DNA of 5,369 nt from positions 1 through 5,369 of the forward strand of contig JAQBWJ010000210.1 in assembly GCA_027625215.1 (NCBI GenBank), written 5' to 3'. The position numbers were made by a program, and so were the translations under genes. Positions 1 to 4,967 of this stretch are shown here, piece by piece (positions within the stretch are counted from its first letter, which is position 1; the number at the start of each line of letters is the position of its first letter). The notes beneath the pieces were generated by a model that was not told the origin of the DNA, ran no database searches, and worked only from the letters and a program-made list of their open reading frames with translations. The DNA is from Candidatus Poribacteria bacterium (lineage in GTDB: Bacteria; Poribacteria; WGA-4E; GCA-2687025).

Positions 1-43
1 CGAATCCCCAAAATTCTCGGCTTGTCATGACCGGAAAGTTCAT
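1..43 (-). CDS. Possible start of a further gene, cut by the window edge
   Basis: An ATG at 43-41 overlaps the TAA stop of the restored protease frame by one base (TAATG), the usual arrangement of translationally coupled genes. The 14 codons that follow are open to the window edge and read MNFPVMTSREFWGF. A second in-frame ATG at 28-26 would give MTSREFWGF, which resembles the short N-termini of small DUF4240-like proteins, but nine residues cannot establish a family. There is no strong Shine-Dalgarno; the purines in GGGGCGAAGAATA just upstream might serve. If real, it would be made together with the protease gene and belongs to the same AT-richer segment. It could equally be chance open frame. 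Confidence 0.3.
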   Translation of the reverse strand, partial: MNFPVMTSREFWGF

Positions 44-222
44 TATTCTTCGCCCCGCCACTGAAAGTAAGCGACAATCGTTTCTGTAATTGTACGTGCT
101 TTATAAACAAGCCCAAGATTGATGTGCTGTTGATACTTGATCACCGAAGCACTTGCCGTTGGGACTTCAACAGTCTCAATAATTCCTAATGACGTGGTAA
201 TAAACTGCATCGCGACAACACC
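43..222 (-). pseudogene. Out-of-frame C-terminal part of the trypsin-like protease
   Basis: Reading the minus strand from 222 one frame over gives GVVAMQFITTSLG, then IIETVEVPTASASVIKY, then NLGLVYKARTITETI, ending at TAA (45-43) followed at once by TGA (42-40). In this peptidase family the protein normally ends with a strand of the type NLGLVIKAERL after a proline-threonine segment, so the reading is convincing as the true C-terminus. Restoring one G in the TTGGTG run at 224-219, to read TTG GGT GTT, joins residues 1-220 to these 59 residues and gives 279 amino acids, close to what I recall for the family. No slippery heptamer is visible at the junction, so a deletion or a sequencing error is likelier than programmed frameshifting. 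The intact coding quality downstream of the break argues for a recent or artefactual event. Confidence 0.7.
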
Positions 223-881
223 AAGTAACTGTACCCCTTACCGATACGGACATGATCATCCTCCACCGTGATATTTCTTTCATTGAGTGCGAAAACCGGA
301 CTTCCACTTGAGCCAGGAAAAACCGCAGCATCAATCAGAAAGATTGGGCGACCACAATAGTCGATTGTTGGAGGGGATGCGGTAATCCCACGTCTCACGA
401 TTGGTAGATAATTCTTAGTGTCATACATGCCGATTGGGTAACCAACAAATACGATCTCTTGAATCGGGTTTTTGAGGTTTATGTTTTCAGCAATCGGAAA
501 ATCCTTGACGTTAATCCAATTAAAATAGTGTTTATCGCCGCGCTTGTATAACTCGTTATGTATGTGCGCGACAGGAATTACTGCGACATCAATATCATCG
601 TTAGGATGACCAAACCATTGGTTGGGTAAGTTTGTGAGATTGATGTCAACTTTTGTCCCTAGTTGTGGAATCTCGCCATCATGAAGAAAAAAGAAGAATT
701 TTGCAGACGAATAGTCCTTTAACACGTGTTTATTGGTGACGATAAAATACGCTGTGTTGCCTGACTTGTCTTCAAAGTTCACAATGAAACCAGTACCTGT
801 TCCCGAACCGCGTTCCGAAAACGTCTCAATTCGGACGGTTGTGAACAACATAATACCAGCGGATGATTTATAATCTATCAA
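186..881 (-). CDS. Trypsin-like serine protease, intact catalytic domain with an out-of-frame C-terminus
   Basis: This frame encodes 231 residues of a chymotrypsin/trypsin-fold peptidase. No signal peptide or membrane segment is visible, so it should be cytoplasmic. The triad is readable: His52 in VTNKHV, Asp98 in DDIDVAVIP, and Ser192 in FPGSSGSPVF, which stands in for the classical GDSGGP. The early GTGTGF motif (27-32) and the VGYPIG and RRGITA stretches (147-168) also fit the trypsin-like peptidase family with a TNKHV motif. The start is TTG at 881-879, preceded by GAGGA; the ATG at 851-849 (Met11) is an alternative. After residue 220 the frame gives an unrelated 11-residue tail (VLSRCSLLPRH) and stops, while the family's C-terminus lies in the neighbouring frame (see 43-222). 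The gene starts 45 bases after pdxT but is far AT-richer, suggesting transfer. The substrate is unknown. Without its last strands the protein may not fold, so a pseudogene is possible. Confidence 0.8.
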   Translation of the reverse strand: MIDYKSSAGIMLFTTVRIETFSERGSGTGTGFIVNFEDKSGNTAYFIVTNKHVLKDYSSAKFFFFLHDGEIPQLGTKVDINLTNLPNQWFGHPNDDIDVAVIPVAHIHNELYKRGDKHYFNWINVKDFPIAENINLKNPIQEIVFVGYPIGMYDTKNYLPIVRRGITASPPTIDYCGRPIFLIDAAVFPGSSGSPVFALNERNITVEDDHVRIGKGYSYLVLSRCSLLPRH

Positions 882-895
882 CTTACATTTTCCTC
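879..895 (-). promoter_or_regulatory. Ribosome binding site and TTG start of the protease gene, with an intervening ATG-TAA
   Basis: On the minus strand GAGGA (895-891) lies 9 bases before the TTG start (881-879), a normal spacing. Between them sits ATGTAA (888-883), an ATG followed directly by a stop and in a different frame from the TTG. It is only two bases after GAGGA, so it is probably not used much, but it would be a minimal start-stop element if it were. The TTG assignment rests on this spacing. Met11 (851-849) has no comparable site. Confidence 0.45.
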
Positions 896-926
896 GATTG
901 TCAAATATCCAACTCCGTGAATCGCG

Positions 927-1505
927 TTACAACTCGTTTACAATTTGCAAGAAATACCGATGCAGCCGCAGATCGTCCGTCAGTTCGGGATGAAACGCCG
1001 ACGCCAGCAGATGTCCCTGCCGCACCAGCACGATCCGCTCCTGAAACACCGATAGTACCTCGACCCCCTCGCCGCCGGAGACGACGTGCGGCGCGCGTAT
1101 AAATACCGCGCGAAACGGCTCTTCCCCGACAGCGGGAACGTCCACCGCCGCCTCGAAACTGTCCACCTGCCGACCGAACGAGTTTCGGGCAACGCGCGTG
1201 TCCATCAACCCCAACCGCGCCTGATCGCTGCCTTCGATCTCCTTCGCCATCAGGATCATTCCGGCGCATGTCCCGTACATCGGCTTGCCTTGTTCGGCGT
1301 GGCGCAGCAGGGCGTCCTTCACCCCGAACCGCTCCATCAGGATGCCCATCGTTGTGCTCTCGCCGCCGGGAATGATGAGCGCGTCGACGGCGGCGATCTG
1401 GTCGGGCAGACGAACGACGCGCGGTTCCGCCCCGCACGCCGTCAGCGCCTTCATGTGCGGCTCGACCGCGCCTTGAAGTCCCAATATGCCGACTTTGACG
1501 GGCAT
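927..1505 (-). CDS. pdxT: PLP synthase glutaminase subunit PdxT
   Basis: This is the glutamine amidotransferase subunit of the ribose 5-phosphate dependent pyridoxal 5'-phosphate synthase. It hydrolyses glutamine and channels ammonia to PdxS in a cytoplasmic complex of twelve of each subunit. All 192 residues match the family in length and motifs: GILGLQGAVEPH at the N-terminus (6-17), the PGGES oxyanion loop (46-50), the nucleophile Cys80 in YGTCAGM, the RNSFGRQVDSFE segment (107-118), and His172 and Glu174 in FHPEL completing the class I triad. The ATG start lies 7 bases after the pdxS stop. The nearest purine run, AAGAGG, is only three bases from the ATG, so translation is probably coupled to pdxS. 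Nothing looks degraded. Confidence is high for function and start. Confidence 0.97.
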   Translation of the reverse strand: MPVKVGILGLQGAVEPHMKALTACGAEPRVVRLPDQIAAVDALIIPGGESTTMGILMERFGVKDALLRHAEQGKPMYGTCAGMILMAKEIEGSDQARLGLMDTRVARNSFGRQVDSFEAAVDVPAVGEEPFRAVFIRAPHVVSGGEGVEVLSVFQERIVLVRQGHLLASAFHPELTDDLRLHRYFLQIVNEL

Positions 1506-1512
1506 CAGCCTC

Positions 1513-2412
1513 TTACCACCCTCGATTCGCCATGCGTTCTTCTTCGGGCATCGTGCGAACGTCCAGCCCCGACATCGGTTCGCCGAGTCCTTCGCTGATC
1601 TCCGCGAGGACGGACGGGTTGTCGTAGTGCATCACGGCGGAGACAATCGCCTTCGCGCGTTCTTTCGGATCGCCCGACTTGAAGATGCCGGAGCCGACGA
1701 ACACCGTCTCCGCGCCGAGTTGCATCATCAGCGCCGCGTCCGCCGGAGTCGCGACGCCGCCCGCCGAGAAGTTCGGCACGGGCAGTTTGCCCGTCTCGGC
1801 GACTTCCACCAGCAGGTCGTACGGCGCGCCGAGATTCTTCGCTTCAGTCATCATCTCGTCGCGGCGCAGTCCTTGAAGGTGACGGATGCCGCTCTGCACG
1901 GAACGCATGTGCCGCACCGCCTCGACGACGTTGCCGCTGCCCGCTTCGCCCTTCGTGCGGATCATCGCCGCGCCCTCGCCGATGCGTCGCAACGCTTCGC
2001 CCAAGTCGCGGCAACCGCAGACGAACGGCACTTTGAAGGCGTGCTTGTCGATGTGGAAGTACTCGTCGGCGGGGGTGAGCACTTCGCTCTCGTCGATGAA
2101 GTCGACGCCCAACGCTTCGAGGATCTGCGCCTCCACGAAATGCCCGATCCGCACCTTCGCCATCACGGGGATCGTGACCATCGCCATGATGTCCTTGATC
2201 ATCTTCGGGTCGGACATGCGGGCGACGCCGCCGTCCCGCCGAATGTCCGCCGGGACGCGCTCCAGCGCCATGACGGACACCGCGCCCGCTTCTTCGGCGA
2301 TCTTCGCCTGCTCCGCGTTGACAACGTCCATGATGACGCCGCCCTTGAGCATCTCCGCCAACCCGACCTTCGTGCGCCACGTCGATTTTTCGCTTGTCAT
2401 CTGTTCGCTCAT
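1513..2412 (-). CDS. pdxS: PLP synthase synthase subunit PdxS
   Basis: PdxS is the (beta/alpha)8 barrel that condenses ribose 5-phosphate, glyceraldehyde 3-phosphate and ammonia from PdxT into pyridoxal 5'-phosphate. The protein is near-identical in layout to Bacillus PdxS. Key residues, numbered from the chosen start, are Asp29 in GGVIMDVVNAEQA, Lys86 in PVMAKVRIGH (equivalent to B. subtilis Lys81, which binds the sugar), and Lys154 in IRTKGEAGSGN (equivalent to Lys149). FVCGCRDLGEA, NFSAGGVATPADA and the terminal RMANRGW are further signatures. I chose ATG at 2412-2410 (299 aa) because AAGGGG lies nine bases upstream. The frame stays open to an ATG at 2472, but the extra 20 residues (such as SMQRWGIGS) are not family-like and have no good ribosome site. 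It forms an operon with pdxT. Its own promoter probably lies between the repeat block and the start. Confidence 0.97.
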   Translation of the reverse strand: MSEQMTSEKSTWRTKVGLAEMLKGGVIMDVVNAEQAKIAEEAGAVSVMALERVPADIRRDGGVARMSDPKMIKDIMAMVTIPVMAKVRIGHFVEAQILEALGVDFIDESEVLTPADEYFHIDKHAFKVPFVCGCRDLGEALRRIGEGAAMIRTKGEAGSGNVVEAVRHMRSVQSGIRHLQGLRRDEMMTEAKNLGAPYDLLVEVAETGKLPVPNFSAGGVATPADAALMMQLGAETVFVGSGIFKSGDPKERAKAIVSAVMHYDNPSVLAEISEGLGEPMSGLDVRTMPEEERMANRGW

Positions 2413-2421
2413 TGTGTTCGA

Positions 2422-2427
2422 CCCCTT
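2422..2427 (-). promoter_or_regulatory. Ribosome binding site deciding the pdxS start
   Basis: AAGGGG on the minus strand is followed by the nine-base spacer TCGAACACA and then the ATG at 2412-2410. The upstream in-frame ATGs at 2430 and 2472 lack such a site. This choice gives an N-terminus of the usual PdxS length. Confidence 0.6.
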
Positions 2428-2493
2428 CATCGCTGCTAACGAACCGATACCCCAACGTTGCATTGAAACCATAGCCGAAACAGGGGCGAAACG

Positions 2494-2610
2494 AGTCCCT
2501 TCCCCTGAGGGGGAAGGCTAGGATGGGGGTTATTGCCATTATCATCAAAGGACGCTTCGCGCGTTCGACCACCCTCACCCTAGCCCTCTCCCTCAAAGGG
2601 AGAGGGAACA
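2494..2610. repeat. Inverted pair of hairpin repeats (REP-doublet or MITE-like element)
   Basis: Almost all of the gap between apgM and pdxS is filled by two related hairpin units facing each other. The left unit has an 8-bp perfect stem, CCTTCCCC/GGGGAAGG (2498-2517, loop TGAG), followed by GGCTAGGATGGGGGT (2516-2530). The right unit, read on the minus strand, has a 10-bp perfect stem CCCTCTCCCT/AGGGAGAGGG (2584-2606, loop of three bases) followed by GGCTAGGGTGAGGGT (2585-2571). The shared 15-base arms match at 13 positions in inverted orientation, enclosing a core of about 40 bases that has its own short palindromic stretch near 2551-2567. This is the architecture of REP doublets and small MITEs; similar CCCTCACCCTAGCCCTCTCCC-type motifs recur in many GC-rich genomes. 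No transposase or coding potential is present. Confidence 0.65.
2584..2606 (-). terminator. Hairpin directly after apgM, possible transcript end
   Basis: The 10-bp perfect GC-rich stem begins six bases beyond the apgM TAG stop (2615-2613). It could terminate or stabilise the 3' end of the thrC-apgM transcript. There is no run of T after the stem on the minus strand, so it is not a canonical Rho-independent terminator. It is also one arm of the repeat pair, so a role in termination would be secondary. Confidence 0.3.
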
Positions 2611-2612
2611 TG

Positions 2613-3836
2613 CTATCGTTCCACCCCTAAAAACCAATCCATCCACTTCGACCCAACGGGGAAGTCATGCTCGCTGACCGCCGCCGATTTCTCCGTATAC
2701 ACCGGAATCGCATCCGCCTCGATCCCAACACCGCACGCTGTAAACGGGACTCGCCCACGTTCATGCGTGCGCGTCGTGCAGAGCGTCTTGTGATCGGGCA
2801 GAATGGCGACTCGCGTGTGCGGATGCCGTTGCATATAGTCTAGCACACGCGAGACGATCTCTCGGTCGATGTGCTCAATCGCCTGTATCTTCTTCTGCGG
2901 ATCGCCCGCGTGACCCATTTCGTCCGGCGCTTCGACGTGAATATAGACGAAATCGCCGTCCTCAAGGCTATTCAGCCCGACCTCCGCCTTGCCGACGTAG
3001 TTCGTGTCGAGCAGACCCGTGATGCCGTCCACATGCAGCACGTCCAGCCCCGCATAGCGCGCGATCCCTCGCACCAGATCGACGGCGGAGATCGCCGACC
3101 CCTTCAACCCGTACTTCTCCGGGTAGGTCGTCAGCGAGGGAGCCTTGCCCTGTCCCCACAGCCAGATGCTGTTCGCGGGCGACTTGCCCGACGCGATCCG
3201 CTTCCGGTTGACTGGGTGCCCTTTAAGGATGTCCCAAGACTGCTTCATCCACCCGATCACCTCGTCCGCGCCGTCACCTTTTGGGAAATGGTCGGCGAAC
3301 GGTTGACCCATGATGTCGTGCGGCGGCGTGCCTTTGAGAACGTCGTACTTCTCGTCGGCGACGAGGATGTGTCGATACTGCACGCCGGGAAAAAACGTTC
3401 GTCCGTCGCCGCCGAGCCGCGACCCGACCGCCTCGATCAGTTCAGCCGCTTCCTCGGAGGTGATGTGTCCCGCGCTGTAATCGTGCATCTCGTCGCCGAT
3501 GAGGGTGACGAGGTTGCAGCGGAACGCGACCTGATTCGACTTCAACTCAATGCCCATCGCCCCCGCTTCGAGCGGAGCGCGACCCGTCAAATATCGGTCA
3601 GGATCATAGCCGAGAACCGACAAGTTGCCCACGTCGCTGCCGGGCGACTGCGAATCGGGGATGATGTTCACCTGTCCGACGACGCCCATCGCCGCGACGC
3701 GATCCATATTCGGTGTGTGCGCCGCTTCGAGTGGCGTCTTGCCGCCGAGCGCGTCGAGCGGGTTTTCCGCCATCCCGTCGGAGAGGATGACGATGAACTT
3801 CGTGTCGGGGCGAGAGGGGGTCTGCGTCGCGCTCAC
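2613..3836 (-). CDS. apgM: ApgM-type phosphoglycerate mutase homologue, probable alternative homoserine kinase
   Basis: The 407-residue protein belongs to the alkaline phosphatase superfamily, in the archaeal-type cofactor-independent phosphoglycerate mutase group. Visible metal and catalytic residues are Asp20 in VILSDGMAE, the nucleophile candidate Ser67 in SPGSDVGNLSVLGYDP, Asp305 and His309 in VEAPDEMGHAGD, Asp348-His349 in ILPDHKT, and His358 in RTHERGRVPF. The segment TGRAPLEAGAMGIEL (84-98) is typical of this group. Two roles fit the sequence: interconversion of 2- and 3-phosphoglycerate, or phosphorylation of homoserine, as proposed for the TIGR02535 subgroup. Lying 24 bases after thrC, which uses O-phosphohomoserine, favours the second. 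No ordinary GHMP-type homoserine kinase is in the window. The start is GTG at 3836-3834, with GGAG ten bases upstream. The family is certain; the substrate is inferred from context. Confidence 0.9.
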   Translation of the reverse strand: MSATQTPSRPDTKFIVILSDGMAENPLDALGGKTPLEAAHTPNMDRVAAMGVVGQVNIIPDSQSPGSDVGNLSVLGYDPDRYLTGRAPLEAGAMGIELKSNQVAFRCNLVTLIGDEMHDYSAGHITSEEAAELIEAVGSRLGGDGRTFFPGVQYRHILVADEKYDVLKGTPPHDIMGQPFADHFPKGDGADEVIGWMKQSWDILKGHPVNRKRIASGKSPANSIWLWGQGKAPSLTTYPEKYGLKGSAISAVDLVRGIARYAGLDVLHVDGITGLLDTNYVGKAEVGLNSLEDGDFVYIHVEAPDEMGHAGDPQKKIQAIEHIDREIVSRVLDYMQRHPHTRVAILPDHKTLCTTRTHERGRVPFTACGVGIEADAIPVYTEKSAAVSEHDFPVGSKWMDWFLGVER

Positions 3837-3846
3837 GGTGAAAACA

Positions 3847-3850
3847 CTCC
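3847..3850 (-). promoter_or_regulatory. Ribosome binding site supporting the GTG start of apgM
   Basis: GGAG on the minus strand is ten bases before GTG at 3836-3834. The nearby ATG at 3852-3850 is in another frame, so GTG is the only start that keeps the N-terminal KFIVILSDG segment with a short leader. Confidence 0.45.
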
Positions 3851-3860
3851 ATCAAGGTCT

Positions 3861-4952
3861 TTACGAGAAGATTTCTTCCAAGATCACGTCTTCGTCGGCG
3901 GGGACGACGCGGGGCTTCGGCGACTCCGCGATGGCGCGGTCGGGGTCTTTCAACCCGTGACCCGTCACGATGCAGACGACCGAATCGCCCTTCTTGAAGA
4001 ACCCCTGCTGATGCAGCATCAGTACGCCCGCTATCGGGATCGCCGAGGCGGGTTCCACAAAAACGCCTTCTTTCGACGCGAGCAGGTTGTACGCCTTCAA
4101 GATATCCGCGTCCTTGATCTTGGCGATCAGCCCTCCGGACTCGTCGCGCGCGGAAACCGCCTGTTTCCAACTCGCCGGGTTGCCGATCTTGATGGCGGTG
4201 GCGACCGTCTTGGGGTCGGCGACTTTCTCGCCGTCCACGATGGGCGCCGCGCCCCACGCCTGAAAGCCGAGCATCTTCGGCAACGAGTCGGACTTGCGGA
4301 GTTGGTAGTACTCCTTGTAGCCCTTCCAGTAGGCGGTGATGTTGCCCGCGTTGCCGACCGGCATCGCCTGATAGGTCGGCGCGAAGCCGAGTTGATCGAT
4401 GATCTCGAACGCGCCCGTCTTTTGTCCCTCGATGCGGTACGGGTTGACGGAGTTGACCAACGTGATCGGGTGGTTGTCGGCGATGTCGCGCACGAGGTTC
4501 AGGGCGTCGTCGAAGTTGCCGTCGATGGCGAGTACTTTGGAGCGGTGCATCATCGCCTGCGCCAGTTTGCCGAGCGCGATCTCGCCGTTGGGGACAAGCA
4601 CGACGTTGCGAATCTCCGCCCGCGCCGCGTATGCCGCCGCCGACGCGGAGGTGTTGCCCGTCGAGGCGCAGATGACCGCCTTCGACCCCTCCTCGACCGC
4701 CTTCGACACCGCCATCGTCATCCCGCGATCTTTGAACGAGCAGGTCGGGTTCAACCCCTCGTACTTCAGGTAGATTTCGATGTCCCCGCCGAGTTGACGG
4801 CTAATGTTCACCGCCGGGATGAGCGGCGTATTGCCCTCGTACAAGGTGATGACGGGAGTCGCGTCGGAGACGGGGAGGTAGTCGCGGTAGTGATCGATGA
4901 GTCCGCGCCAGGCGGTGCCGTGTGCGTTCATTCGGGGTTGATCGGATGGCAT
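3861..4952 (-). CDS. thrC: Threonine synthase
   Basis: This is the PLP-dependent enzyme that converts O-phosphohomoserine to threonine and phosphate, the last step of threonine biosynthesis. From the ATG at 4952-4950 it has 363 residues, the length of the shorter bacterial class. Motifs in order: TLYEGNTPLIP (36-46), the PLP lysine Lys74 in TCSFKDRGM, the substrate loop ASTGNTSASAAA (96-107), LVNSVNPYRIEGQKT (165-179), the PLP phosphate-binding loop PVGNAGN (198-204), and EPASA with VTGHGLKDP near the end. The frame extends to a TTG at 4967, directly abutting the upstream stop, but GAGGG (4965-4961) is spaced eight bases from the ATG and marks that as the start. It follows the antitoxin-like gene by 15 bases and precedes apgM by 24, so the three may be co-transcribed. 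Nothing appears missing. Confidence 0.96.
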   Translation of the reverse strand: MPSDQPRMNAHGTAWRGLIDHYRDYLPVSDATPVITLYEGNTPLIPAVNISRQLGGDIEIYLKYEGLNPTCSFKDRGMTMAVSKAVEEGSKAVICASTGNTSASAAAYAARAEIRNVVLVPNGEIALGKLAQAMMHRSKVLAIDGNFDDALNLVRDIADNHPITLVNSVNPYRIEGQKTGAFEIIDQLGFAPTYQAMPVGNAGNITAYWKGYKEYYQLRKSDSLPKMLGFQAWGAAPIVDGEKVADPKTVATAIKIGNPASWKQAVSARDESGGLIAKIKDADILKAYNLLASKEGVFVEPASAIPIAGVLMLHQQGFFKKGDSVVCIVTGHGLKDPDRAIAESPKPRVVPADEDVILEEIFS

Positions 4953-4960
4953 TGTGGAGT

Positions 4961-4965
4961 CCCTC
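4961..4965 (-). promoter_or_regulatory. Ribosome binding site deciding the thrC start
   Basis: GAGGG on the minus strand lies eight bases before the ATG at 4952-4950. It overlaps the TTG at 4967-4965 that would otherwise be the longest start, so the TTG is unlikely to be used. Confidence 0.55.
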
Positions 4966-4967
4966 AA

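Noticed and set aside
205..225. Programmed -1 frameshift in the protease gene
   Set aside because: The junction TAC TTG GTG has no slippery X XXY YYZ heptamer and no evident downstream stem, so a simple base loss is more likely.
899..904. Perfect TTGACA -35 hexamer on the minus strand just before the protease gene
   Set aside because: No acceptable -10 hexamer occurs 16-18 bases further on (TTGATA and TGATAG match poorly), and a promoter here would place transcription start inside the TTG-initiated frame. It is possible only if Met11 is the real start.
1486..2439. A plus-strand open frame of 317 codons opposite pdxS
   Set aside because: It lies wholly opposite conserved pdxS, and its His/Arg/Asp-rich composition is that of a shadow frame.
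2413..2472. Longer pdxS start at 2472
   Set aside because: The additional 20 residues are not family-like, and the AAGGGG site is correctly spaced for the ATG at 2412.
2551..2567. Palindromic stretch GACGCTTCGCGCGTTCG as an operator
   Set aside because: It is short, imperfect and inside the repeat core, so it is better explained as part of that element.
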